DNA of 57,346 bases from Marmoricola sp. (GTDB taxonomy: Bacteria > Actinomycetota > Actinomycetes > Propionibacteriales > Nocardioidaceae), in contig JAOPYC010000037.1 of assembly GCA_025964795.1 (NCBI GenBank), forward strand, positions 1 to 57,346, in the 5' to 3' direction. The notes beneath the pieces are model-generated. The model was given only the letters and a program-made list of their open reading frames with translations, was not told the DNA's origin and did no database searches. Positions 26,269-34,589 of this stretch are shown in pieces. A program made the position numbers and the translations under genes. Positions within the stretch are counted from its first letter, which is position 1. Each line of letters opens with the position of its first letter.

Positions 26269-27452
26269 TGGCGGCACCCGACCACGTCCCCTACGAGCAG
26301 GCGGTCTCGGCCTGGGCGGCGCACCTCCGGTCCGGAGGGACGACACCCTGGTCCGTGTGGGCCCCGACCGCGCAGGACCTTCTCGAGGCTTGCGTGCTGC
26401 GCCCGCTCCCCGACGCGATCCACCTCGAGCTGGTCCGGCGGCTCAACCTCGCCGCCACCCGGACGCTCGCCGCCAGGACCGCCGGCGACACCGCTGCCCT
26501 GGCCGACCGGGTGCTGGCCACTGCAGCTCCGGGCCGCGGCCTGGTCGACGTACCTCTCCCGTGGCCCGGCCACACCCGCCGCTTCGGCACCCCGCCCTTC
26601 GACCCGGGCGAGCTGCCGGACGAGGAGCTGGTGCGGCTGGCCGTGGGGGTCCTGGCCCACCTGCTGCCCGACGTACGACGACCTCGACCGCACGTCCCAC
26701 CGCAGCCGTGGCCGCTCCCCTGGCGGCGGCGGTTCCGGCTCCATGGCACCCCGGCGACCGTGGCCGCCGTACGCCACCTCCTGCTCGACCAGGGCCACGT
26801 CGAGACCGACTGGCGCCCGACCCACGTCGTGATCGCCCGCCCCGTCGAGGTGATGATGGCCGAGCACTGGAGCGTCGCCGTCCGCACCGGCGGCATCCTG
26901 AAGTGGGCGGCGGTGTGGCGCCGTGCCGAGGCGGCGGGCCGGCTGCCCCCGTCGATCGACGTCACCTCCGTCGCGAGCCGGCTGGCCGGCCGCCGCCGTG
27001 AGCCGCTGCACCTCGTCGTCGCGCGCGACGTCGACGACGCGGTCACCCTGGCCACGACCGTGCTGCGAGCGAGACCCGCGAAGGTCGCGGCCAGCGGTGA
27101 CGCCGCCGTCTCGGACCTGCTCCGGCGCCTCAACCGGCTGACCGCCCTCACCCATCCCCCGGCGATGGTGCGCGACCTGGCCAGGACGCTGGTCGGGGTC
27201 CTCGACGAGGGGGCCGGCGACCCGGGCGAGGTCGTGGTCCCGGTGACGCCGCCGGTCTTCCTCCCGTGGGCCCGCGAGCTCGCCGCGACCACCGCCGCGG
27301 AGATCAAGGACGCTGGCTACGCTGTGCACGGCGATCCGGACGCCCTGGCCCCCAGCGAGCCCGGGCTCCCCGGCACCATCGACCGAGAACGCACCCTCGA
27401 GCTGGCCGTCACGGCCTGCCTGCGGATCTGGCACCTGGGAGGACGAGCGTGA
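26268..27452 (+). CDS. Unrecognised protein between two sulfotransferase-like genes
   Basis: A protein of 394 residues that I do not recognise. It is leucine, arginine and alanine rich, mostly helical in appearance, with no membrane segment and no cysteine pair suggesting a metal site. Notable stretches are WRPTHVVIARPVEVMMAEHW, VRTGGILKWAAVWRR, and a later alternation resembling a Rossmann-like fold (PLHLVVARDVDDAVTLATTV). It overlaps both neighbours by 1 and 4 bp, so it is almost certainly co-translated with them and may be their partner or a second enzyme of the same pathway. Codon usage matches its neighbours, so it is a real gene. Confidence 0.7.
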   Translation: MAAPDHVPYEQAVSAWAAHLRSGGTTPWSVWAPTAQDLLEACVLRPLPDAIHLELVRRLNLAATRTLAARTAGDTAALADRVLATAAPGRGLVDVPLPWPGHTRRFGTPPFDPGELPDEELVRLAVGVLAHLLPDVRRPRPHVPPQPWPLPWRRRFRLHGTPATVAAVRHLLLDQGHVETDWRPTHVVIARPVEVMMAEHWSVAVRTGGILKWAAVWRRAEAAGRLPPSIDVTSVASRLAGRRREPLHLVVARDVDDAVTLATTVLRARPAKVAASGDAAVSDLLRRLNRLTALTHPPAMVRDLARTLVGVLDEGAGDPGEVVVPVTPPVFLPWARELAATTAAEIKDAGYAVHGDPDALAPSEPGLPGTIDRERTLELAVTACLRIWHLGGRA

Positions 27453-28651
27453 GCCGACGCGTGCTCCTCCACGTCGGCGCCCCCAAGACCGGCACGTCCT
27501 TCGTGCAGGACACCTTGTTCAGCCACCGCGACGAGCTGCGCGAGCGCGGCATCCTCTACGCGGCCGGCCGGCACGACGCCCACTTCCTCGCCGCGCTCGA
27601 CCTGATGGAGCTGCCCTGGGGCGGTCTCGAGCGCGAGGCGGGCGGCGCCTGGGACCGGCTGGCGGCGCAGGTCCGGGAGTGGCCCGGCACCTCGATCATC
27701 AGCCACGAGATCCTCGGCACCGCCTCCCGTGTGCAGGTCGCCCGCGCGCTGGCGTCGCTGGGTGACCCCTCCGAGGTCCACATCGTGTTCTCCGCCCGCG
27801 ACCTGGTCCGGCAGATCCCCGCCGAGTGGCAGGAGAACGTCAAGCATCGGCGCACCAAGGAGTACGGCGCCTTCCTCGACAGTCTCCGCGACGAGCAGCG
27901 GGCGGCCGAGGTGGCCCAGTGGTTCTGGGGGGTCCAGGAGGTGCCGGACGTGCTCGACCGCTGGGCGGAGTCCGTCCCCCGCGACCGGGTGCATCTCGTG
28001 ACCGTGCCCCCGGCGGGGTCCAGCCCGACCCTGCTCTGGGAGCGCTTCGCCGGCCTGTTCGGCATCGACCCGGTCGAGACCGTCCCGACGTCGCGCGCCA
28101 ACGCCTCGCTCGGCGTACCCGAGTCCGCGATGATCCGGCGGCTCAACCTGCGCCTGAACGACGTGCTGCCCAACCACCACTACCGCCGGTTCGTCCGCGA
28201 GATCCTGGTGCACAAGAACCTCTCCGGCCGGCCGGGCTCACCGCGGCTGTCGCTTCCCGACGAGGCCTACCGCTGGGCGGACGCCCTCGGCCGCTCGTGG
28301 GTCAGCGAGCTCGCCCTGCGTGGGTACGACGTGGTCGGGGACCTCGACGACCTCGTCCCCAGGCCTCAGCTGCCGTTCACCGACCCCGACACCGCCGAGG
28401 AGGAGGCGGTCGCCGACGCGGCCATCGACGCGCTCGCGATCATGACCAACGAGGCGGCCCGCCTGCGCGACGTCGAGGTCGAGCTGCACGGCGTGATCGA
28501 GGACCTGATGGGCCAGCTCGACAAGTTCCACAGCACCCGCAGTTACAAGGCCAAGGAGCGGATGGTCGCGCTGTCGCGGACCAACCCCGCCGCCCGGGTG
28601 GCGCTGTCGACCTACCGCCGGTTGCGCGGCAGCAGCTCACGGTCGACGTAG
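27449..28651 (+). CDS. Sulfotransferase-like P-loop protein B
   Basis: A protein of 400 residues, paralogous to protein A: RVLLHVGAPKTGTSFVQDTL, SHEILGTA, IVFSARDLVRQIPAEWQENV, KHRRTKEYGAFLDSL and VHLVTVPPAGSSP align one-for-one. It has an extra C-terminal tail (about residues 320-400) with a likely coiled coil (NEAARLRDVEVELHGVIEDL) and a basic end. The GTG start overlaps the previous stop. The last 40 bp overlap the convergent EcsC-like gene. Confidence 0.75.
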   Translation: MSRRVLLHVGAPKTGTSFVQDTLFSHRDELRERGILYAAGRHDAHFLAALDLMELPWGGLEREAGGAWDRLAAQVREWPGTSIISHEILGTASRVQVARALASLGDPSEVHIVFSARDLVRQIPAEWQENVKHRRTKEYGAFLDSLRDEQRAAEVAQWFWGVQEVPDVLDRWAESVPRDRVHLVTVPPAGSSPTLLWERFAGLFGIDPVETVPTSRANASLGVPESAMIRRLNLRLNDVLPNHHYRRFVREILVHKNLSGRPGSPRLSLPDEAYRWADALGRSWVSELALRGYDVVGDLDDLVPRPQLPFTDPDTAEEEAVADAAIDALAIMTNEAARLRDVEVELHGVIEDLMGQLDKFHSTRSYKAKERMVALSRTNPAARVALSTYRRLRGSSSRST

Positions 28652-29292
28652 CGCCCGATCTTCCAGGTCGAGTAGCCGTCCGCGCCCATCCCGACGATGC
28701 CGCCGACGACGGGGACCCGACGACCGACGGTCGTCGCGATGCGCTTGCCCGCGATCATCGTGACCAGCTCGGAGGCGACCTCGTTGGCGACGATGCCGTC
28801 CAGGTGCGGGTCGTGGACCGGCGCCGTGGCCAGCGCCATCGGGGTGCCGGGGAGCTTCTTCCGCTTGATCAGCGACAGCACCCGCTCCTCGCCGAGCATG
28901 CTGGCGAGGATCGCGTTGCGCGTCCGCGGGTCCTCGAGGTCGTAGCCGCGCAGGTGCGCGATCCCGGCCACCATCCGGCACTGCAGCAGCGCCAGCCCGG
29001 TGATGTTGGCGGGCACCGTCACCGTCATCGTCACCAGCCCGCCGATGTTGGTCAGGAACCCCTGCGCCCCCGCCAGGCGGACGTGGTTCTCGATCACCTC
29101 GCGGATCGCCTTGTCGACGTCACCCTTCTGCTCCTTCAGCTGCTTGTCGGCCGCGACCGCCGCGCTGTCGAGCGGACCGGCGCCCTTGATGGCCCGGGTG
29201 AGCGCCTGCTGGATCACGCCGGCCGTGACGTTCGGGGCCATCTGGGTGATCTTGGGTGCCAGACGTCGACCCACCTGCTTGGAGAGGCTCAT
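28612..29292 (-). CDS. EcsC-family protein
   Basis: A protein of 226 residues, start chosen at ATG 29292, where homology begins. It shows the EcsC-type pattern: helical N terminus, hydrophobic glycine-rich segment FLTNIGGLVTMTVTVPANIT, LLQCRMVAGIAHLRGYDLED, and a second glycine-rich segment VGRRVPVVGGIVGMGADGYS. A membrane-associated role is likely; the molecular function of the family is not established. It overlaps the convergent sulfotransferase-like gene by 40 bp. Confidence 0.75.
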   Translation of the reverse strand: MSLSKQVGRRLAPKITQMAPNVTAGVIQQALTRAIKGAGPLDSAAVAADKQLKEQKGDVDKAIREVIENHVRLAGAQGFLTNIGGLVTMTVTVPANITGLALLQCRMVAGIAHLRGYDLEDPRTRNAILASMLGEERVLSLIKRKKLPGTPMALATAPVHDPHLDGIVANEVASELVTMIAGKRIATTVGRRVPVVGGIVGMGADGYSTWKIGRYVDRELLPRNRR

Positions 29293-29364
29293 GGGTGAAG
29301 CGTACAAACGTCCCATAGCCCGAGAGCCAGCGAACGGCCTGCCGGCCCCTGCGACGATGTTCCC

Positions 29365-30063
29365 GTGCCCGTCGAACCGCCACCGTCGCCCTGGGCGTTC
29401 CCGCCTGCCGACTCCGGCGACGGCGACCTGGTGGCCATCGGTGCGGACCTCGCACCCGGGACGCTGCTGGCCGCCTACCGGCGGGGGCTGTTCCCGATGC
29501 CGGTCGAGGGACCCTCTCCCCGGCGGAGACGGGGCACCTCGCCGGAGATGGCCTGGTGGTCGCCGACCGAGCGCGGCGTCCTGGCGCTCTCGGACCTCCG
29601 GGTGAGCCGGTCGATGCGTCAGTCGGCGCGGCACTTCGAGATCCAGGTCGACACCGCCTTCGCGGAGGTCGTCACCGGGTGTTCGGACCCGTCCCGCTCG
29701 GGCGGCTGGATCGACCAGGCCATCTTCACGGCGTACGCCGAGCTGCACCGCCTCGGGTGGGCACACTCGGTCGAGGCGTGGCGCGACGGTGAGCTGGCCG
29801 GCGGCCTCTACGGCCTCGCCATCGGCGGCCTGTTCGCCGGGGAGTCGATGTTCACCCGCGTGCGCGACGCCTCGAAGGTCGCGCTGATGGGCCTGGTCGA
29901 CCTGCTCACCGACGAGTACGCCGAGCTGCGGCTGCTGGACACGCAGTGGCAGACCCCGCACCTGGCCTCGCTCGGGGTCGGTCAGACCTCACGCCAGGAC
30001 TACCTGGCGCTGCTCGAGCAGGCGCTGCCGCTGCCGCTGCCCGCAGCCTTCGCCCAGGTCTGA
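29365..30063 (+). CDS. aat: Leucyl/phenylalanyl-tRNA-protein transferase
   Basis: A protein of 232 residues that adds Leu or Phe to proteins with N-terminal Arg or Lys, marking them for the N-degron pathway. Conserved blocks: LLAAYRRGLFPMP, PEMAWWSPTERGVL, the region FAEVVTGCSDPSRSGGWID, and YGLAIGGLFAGESMF followed by DASKVALMGLVDLL and LLDTQWQTPHLASLG. The GTG at 29365 is the start. Confidence 0.9.
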   Translation: MPVEPPPSPWAFPPADSGDGDLVAIGADLAPGTLLAAYRRGLFPMPVEGPSPRRRRGTSPEMAWWSPTERGVLALSDLRVSRSMRQSARHFEIQVDTAFAEVVTGCSDPSRSGGWIDQAIFTAYAELHRLGWAHSVEAWRDGELAGGLYGLAIGGLFAGESMFTRVRDASKVALMGLVDLLTDEYAELRLLDTQWQTPHLASLGVGQTSRQDYLALLEQALPLPLPAAFAQV

Positions 30064-30066
30064 CGC

Positions 30067-30405
30067 CTAGACGACGAGCGGGTCCCCGGGACCCTCGGCC
30101 ACCATCGCCCGCCCGGCCTCGACCCAGTCGATCATCCCGCCGGCGAGGTTGATCGCCTCGAACCCCTTCTCCCGCAGGAAGGCGGTCGCCTGGGACGAGC
30201 GGCCGCCCACCTTGCAGACCACGAGGAGCTGCTGGTCGACCGGCAGCTCGTCGCTCCGGTCGGGGATCTGGGTGAGGGGGATGTGCAGCGCACCCTCGAT
30301 GTGACCGTGCTGCCACTCGACCGGTTCGCGCACGTCGAGGACGGTGACACCCTCGGGGAGGGGATCGGGGACCTGGGCGACCTCGATCGTCGGGACTTCG
30401 ATCAT
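30067..30405 (-). CDS. Rhodanese-domain protein
   Basis: A single rhodanese domain of 112 residues with VTVLDVREPVEWQHGHIEGA and the active-site cysteine loop VVCKVGGRSS. It probably carries sulfur as a persulfide or acts in sulfur transfer. It is 10 bp downstream of the Fpg/Nei gene on the same strand and may be cotranscribed with it. Confidence 0.85.
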   Translation of the reverse strand: MIEVPTIEVAQVPDPLPEGVTVLDVREPVEWQHGHIEGALHIPLTQIPDRSDELPVDQQLLVVCKVGGRSSQATAFLREKGFEAINLAGGMIDWVEAGRAMVAEGPGDPLVV

Positions 30406-30415
30406 GGGCAGCAGG

Positions 30416-31282
30416 CTACTTCAGAAGTCGGGACATGCGCCGGTCGGCCAGCGGCTTCCCACCGGTCTGGCAGGTGGCGCAGTACTGCAGGCTCGAGTCC
30501 GCGAAGCTCACCTCGCGCACGGTGTCCCCGCAGACGGGGCAGGTCTCGCCGGTTCGTCCGTGCACCGCCATGTTGCTCTTCTTCTCACCCTTGAGCTCGC
30601 TGGCCGCGAGCCCGGACGACCGTTTCACCGCATCCCCGAGGACATTCCGGATGGCGTCGTGGAGCGTCTTCAGCTCGGTCTCGTCCAGGCTGTTGGCCGG
30701 CTTGAACGGCGACATCCGGGCCGCGTGCAGCAGCTCGTCGGAGTAGGCGTTGCCGATGCCCGCGATCGTCCCCTGGTGCCGCAGCACGCCCTTGATCTGC
30801 GCCCGCCCGGCCCGCTGCAGGATGTCGCCGAGCACCTGCACCGTGAACTCGTCCGCCAGCGGATCCGGTCCCAGCCTCGCGATGCCCTCGACGTCGGAGG
30901 GGTCGCGGACGACGTACAGCGCCAGGCTCTTGCGGGTCCCGGCTTCGGTGACGTCGAGCCCCGAGCCGTTGTCGAGCACGATCCGCGCAGCGAGTGGCGA
31001 CTTGTTGCTCGGTCGCGGGGGGAGGGCGGGCACCTCCTCCTTCCAGCGGATCCAGCCGGCGCGCGCCAGGTGCAGCACCAGGTGGGTGCCGGACACGTCG
31101 ATGTCGAGGAACTTGCCGTGCCTCGTGACGCCGTCGACCATCCCGCCGGAGAGCGCGGAGATCGGCGGGTCGTAGGTCTTCAGGCAGCTGAAGGCCGCGA
31201 TGTCCACGCGCACGACGGCGCGACCGTCCAGGCGCTTCGACAGGTCCTGGACCAAGGCTTCGACCTCGGGCAGCTCGGGCAC
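30416..31282 (-). CDS. Fpg/Nei family DNA glycosylase
   Basis: A protein of 288 residues that removes oxidised bases and cleaves abasic sites. The N terminus MPELPEVEALVQDL gives the catalytic proline-2 and glutamate-3; the beta-hairpin lysine is in RHGKFLDID. The helix-two-turn-helix is GIGNAYSDELLHAARMSPF. The C-terminal zinc finger is CPVCGDTVREVSF and QYCATCQTGGKPLADRRMSR. Fpg and Nei substrate classes cannot be separated with certainty. Confidence 0.9.
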   Translation of the reverse strand: MPELPEVEALVQDLSKRLDGRAVVRVDIAAFSCLKTYDPPISALSGGMVDGVTRHGKFLDIDVSGTHLVLHLARAGWIRWKEEVPALPPRPSNKSPLAARIVLDNGSGLDVTEAGTRKSLALYVVRDPSDVEGIARLGPDPLADEFTVQVLGDILQRAGRAQIKGVLRHQGTIAGIGNAYSDELLHAARMSPFKPANSLDETELKTLHDAIRNVLGDAVKRSSGLAASELKGEKKSNMAVHGRTGETCPVCGDTVREVSFADSSLQYCATCQTGGKPLADRRMSRLLK

Positions 31283-31332
31283 GGACCAACGGTACTGCGG
31301 TAACCCATGCCGTGGACCCTCGTTGAGACCAC

Positions 31333-32871
31333 ATGCGCCCTCACCCGTTCCGCTCGCTGCTCGCGCTCACCACCGCCCTGGCCTGCCTGGTCCCGGCCGC
31401 GTCGTACGCCGCCACCACCGAGACCACGGTGACCCCGTCCCCGGCCCCCGGCAGCCCGGCGTACCTCGCCCGCGACGCCCAGAACATCCTCGACGCCTAC
31501 GGCCGGGTCACCGGCCCCGGCGGCCAGCTGCAGAACCCTGCCTACCTGCCCGCGCTCGTCCAGGCCTCCACCGCCGACCAGGTCCAGCAGCTCCTCGAGC
31601 AGGCGGCGTCACCGACCCGCGTCCCGGTCACCGCCGGCCACGTGGTCCCCGGATGGAACGTCGGCAACCCGCTCCGGGCCGGCTGGAACGGCACCCGCGG
31701 CCAGAGCGAGCGGATCTCGTTCACCAACCGCTACGGCGCCCTGCTGCACGGCACCGTCTACCGGCCCAAGTCCGGCGCTCGCGACCCCTACACCGGACAG
31801 GTGCTGCGCGGCCCCTTCCCCGGCGCCGTGATCACCGAGGGTTCCGTGCAGGGCAGCGAGGGCATGTACCGCTGGCTGGCCCAGGACCTCGCCGAACGCG
31901 GGTACGTCGTCCTCACCTACGACGTGCAGGGCCAGGGCAACGGCGAGACCCTGCCGCACGAGCCCGTGCCGGGCACCGACAGCAACGCGCTCCCGTTCTG
32001 CAACCCGTTCGCGACCCCGAAGGACGGCGAGGCCTACGGCTGCCCGGGCGTGCCCTTCCAGCAGCTGTCCAACTTCGTCGTCGGCACCCAGGACGCGCTC
32101 TCCTTCTTCACCTCCACTCACGCACACCACTACGCCAACCCGGGTTCGCAAGGCGCGAGCGTGAGCGCCTTCAACCCCTACTGGCAGCAGTTCGACCGCT
32201 CGAAGGACGCCCATCCGGCGACGCCAGGACGCACCTCGAAGATCGCGATCATCGGCCACTCGATGGGCGCCGCCGCCGTGTCCAAGGTGCAGGGCATCGA
32301 CAAGCGCGTGGCCGCCGTGGTCGCGCTCGACAAGCTGACCGGCCCGAGCGCCTCGGGACCGCTCGACGGCACCGGCAACAAGCCTGTCGTCCCCGCACTG
32401 GCGCTGCAGTCGGAGTACGGCTTCACCGTCTCGCCCTACTTCACCAGCGGCGGCTCCTCGCTCACCCCGGAGCCCAGCCCTGAGGGCCCGGATCCGATGC
32501 GCGAGCGTGCGACCGGGTACGACGCCTGGCGCCGGGCCGGCGTGGACAGCATGCTCGTCGTGCCTCGCGCGTCGACCCACCTGGACTACACGGACATCCC
32601 GCTGGTGCTGCCCGCCAGCCGCTACGGCCAGGACCTCTCCAGCCACTACGTGCAGGCCTGGTTGGACCGCTACCTCAAGCACCAGAGCAACGACGCCGCG
32701 CTCACCGGCAGCACCTTCCGCTACCTCGAGCCCGCGGGTCACGACGTGTGGAAGCCGGTCACCCTGCAGCGGGGTGCGCTGCTGAGCTTCTACTACTGCT
32801 CGGCCTACGGGTTCCGCTCGGGCTCGAAGGTGCTGTCGAACCCCGACATCGCGCACGTGGGCTGCTCCTGA
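31333..32871 (+). CDS. Secreted alpha/beta hydrolase
   Basis: A protein of 512 residues with a signal peptide (MRPHPFRSLLALTTALACLV, cleavage near AASYA). The alpha/beta hydrolase core contains PGAVITEGSVQGSEGMYRWL, VLTYDVQGQGNGET and the nucleophile elbow IGHSMGAAAV; a late histidine in STHLDYTDIP may be the catalytic one. Two cysteine-containing loops suggest disulfides. A short GC palindrome interrupts the coding sequence near 32142. Likely an extracellular esterase or lipase-like enzyme of unknown substrate. Confidence 0.8.
   Translation: MRPHPFRSLLALTTALACLVPAASYAATTETTVTPSPAPGSPAYLARDAQNILDAYGRVTGPGGQLQNPAYLPALVQASTADQVQQLLEQAASPTRVPVTAGHVVPGWNVGNPLRAGWNGTRGQSERISFTNRYGALLHGTVYRPKSGARDPYTGQVLRGPFPGAVITEGSVQGSEGMYRWLAQDLAERGYVVLTYDVQGQGNGETLPHEPVPGTDSNALPFCNPFATPKDGEAYGCPGVPFQQLSNFVVGTQDALSFFTSTHAHHYANPGSQGASVSAFNPYWQQFDRSKDAHPATPGRTSKIAIIGHSMGAAAVSKVQGIDKRVAAVVALDKLTGPSASGPLDGTGNKPVVPALALQSEYGFTVSPYFTSGGSSLTPEPSPEGPDPMRERATGYDAWRRAGVDSMLVVPRASTHLDYTDIPLVLPASRYGQDLSSHYVQAWLDRYLKHQSNDAALTGSTFRYLEPAGHDVWKPVTLQRGALLSFYYCSAYGFRSGSKVLSNPDIAHVGCS
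32142..32177. repeat. Candidate palindromic repeat inside a coding sequence
   Basis: GGGTT ... AAGGCGC at the left pairs with GCGCCTT ... AACCC at the right around GAGCGTGA. The ends GGTT and AACC resemble the interspersed repeats elsewhere in this window. It is in frame, coding for PGSQGASVSAFNP. Confidence 0.35.
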
Positions 32872-32916
32872 CCACGAGGCTCTGGTCTGAGGACCGCCAC
32901 CGAGGGAGAATCGGGC

Positions 32917-33144
32917 ATGGCCACGGTCGCAGCGACCCCGTCGGGAGCCGAGTTCTTCCTCGATCCCCGCGGTGACGCGCGCTCGCTCCGGGTCCGCTGG
33001 CACCACCAGGACGGCCTGGTCGTGCTGTCGCTGTGGCGAGGCGGTGAGTGCACCGGCACCTTCCGACTCCCGGTGGAGGACGTGCCCACGCTGATCGATG
33101 CCCTCCGCGCCGGCCTGGACGCGGCCTACGATGCGACTCGCTAG
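32917..33144 (+). CDS. Small conserved-looking protein
   Basis: A protein of 75 residues from ATG at 32917. The sequence has a clear beta-strand pattern (LRVRWHHQDGLVVLSLWRGG then CTGTFRLPVEDVPTLIDAL) and third-position GC bias matching real genes. GAGGGAGAAT before the ATG gives a plausible RBS. I do not recognise a named family. Confidence 0.7.
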   Translation: MATVAATPSGAEFFLDPRGDARSLRVRWHHQDGLVVLSLWRGGECTGTFRLPVEDVPTLIDALRAGLDAAYDATR

Positions 33145-33187
33145 GCACGTCTACGGATTTCGCTAGACGAGCCGATACCCTCCGATC

Positions 33188-34390
33188 GTGGACCCGATTA
33201 GGAACCCCTACGCCCCCGGCGCCGGGCAGCGCCCACCCGAGCTCGCCGGCCGCGACCGTGAGCTGCAGCAGTTCGAGGTGACCCTCGAACGCGTGGCCGC
33301 CGGCCGGCCCGACCGCAGCATGGTGCTCTCCGGCCTCCGCGGCGTCGGCAAGACGGTGCTGCTCAACGCGCTGCGCAGCCTCGCCGTGAAGCGCGCCTGG
33401 GGCACCGGCAAGATCGAGGCCCGGCCCGACCAGTCGTTGCGGCTGCCGATCGCGCAGGCGATCCACGCCGCCGTGCGCGAGGTCTCCCACCGGCACCGCA
33501 ACCAGGAACGCGTCGACGAGGTCACCGGCGTGCTGAAGGCCTTCGCACTGCGCACCGACCTCCAGGACCGCAAGGCCAGCCCCCGGCAGAACCGGTGGCA
33601 GCCCCCGCTCGACGTCGTCGCCACCACCGGTCGCGCGGACTCCGGCGACCTGGAGCTCGACCTGATCGAGCTGTTCACCGACGTCGCCTCGCTGGCCGGC
33701 GACCTCGGCGTCGGCATCGCGCTGTTCATCGACGAGATGCAGGACATCCCTGCGCTCGAGCTGGCTGCCCTGTGCGGCGCCTGCCACGAGATCAGTCAGC
33801 AGAGCGCGCCGCTGATCGTCGTCGGGGCCGGCCTGCCGCACCTGCCCGTGGCCCTCGCCGCCTCCAAGTCCTACGCCGAGCGCCTGTTCCGCTACGTCTC
33901 GGTGGACCGGCTCCCCCGTGACATGGCCGAGCGCGCCTGGACGGTCCCGGCCGCGACCGAGGACGCGACGTACGAGCCGAAGGCCCTCGAGGAGCTCTAC
34001 CGCCTGACGGACGGCTACCCCTATTTCGTGCAGGCCTACGGCAAGGTCACCTGGGACGTCGCCGTGGACACCCCTATCCGCTGGACCGATGTGATGCAGG
34101 CAGCGCCGGAGGCGGAGGCCGAGCTGGCCGTCGGCTTCTTCGGGGCAAGGTATGACCGGGCCACCCCGGCGGAGCGCGACTACATGACGGCCATGGCCGA
34201 CCTCGGCGAGGGGAACCAGGACCTGGCGGTCAGCACGGCGGACATCGCCCGCCTGCTGGAGCGCAAGCCGCAGTCACTCTCCCCTGCCCGCGACGGCCTG
34301 ATTAAGAAAGGCCTGGTCTTCTCCGGCGAGCGCGGCACGGTCGCCTTCACCGTCCCGCACTTCGGCAAGTTCCTGCGCAGCCAGCGCTGA
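33188..34390 (+). CDS. AAA-type ATPase with winged-helix-like C terminus
   Basis: A protein of 400 residues from GTG at 33188. Walker A is GLRGVGKT (residues 49-56) and Walker B is ALFIDEMQD (about 180-188). A sensor-like GAGLPHLP follows. The C-terminal 100 residues (VSTADIARLLERKPQSLSPA then RDGLIKKGLVFSGERG) look like a winged helix, so this is a STAND/archaeal-ATPase-type protein that may bind DNA. It stands alone, 43 bp after the small gene; the gap has an imperfect CGTCTA/TAGACG inverted repeat. Confidence 0.8.
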   Translation: MDPIRNPYAPGAGQRPPELAGRDRELQQFEVTLERVAAGRPDRSMVLSGLRGVGKTVLLNALRSLAVKRAWGTGKIEARPDQSLRLPIAQAIHAAVREVSHRHRNQERVDEVTGVLKAFALRTDLQDRKASPRQNRWQPPLDVVATTGRADSGDLELDLIELFTDVASLAGDLGVGIALFIDEMQDIPALELAALCGACHEISQQSAPLIVVGAGLPHLPVALAASKSYAERLFRYVSVDRLPRDMAERAWTVPAATEDATYEPKALEELYRLTDGYPYFVQAYGKVTWDVAVDTPIRWTDVMQAAPEAEAELAVGFFGARYDRATPAERDYMTAMADLGEGNQDLAVSTADIARLLERKPQSLSPARDGLIKKGLVFSGERGTVAFTVPHFGKFLRSQR

Positions 34391-34589
34391 GCCCCGGGTG
34401 GGCCTGAACACTTCCCACCAGACGGTCATGTTCGCCTGCTGAGGCTGATGGTGTTGTCGGGCAGGTAGGTGTGCCTGAACCCCCCTTCTCGACCATCGTG
34501 GGGTGGGCTCGGCACGTCGGTTCCGCGGCGCCGCGCGCGCAGGGCGGTCCCGGCGCTCCGGGGGCGGTCGCGGCGTGCAGAATGGCCGC
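34391..34589. other. Gene-free stretch with imperfect direct repeat
   Basis: No ORF with coding bias. GTGGGCCTGAAC (34398-34409) and GTGTGCCTGAAC (34469-34480) form a 12-bp direct repeat differing at one base, with about 60 bp between. The minus strand across it reads FRHTYLPDNTISLSRRT before a stop, which could be the tail of a lost transposase or other gene, but the match is too short to name. Confidence 0.3.
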
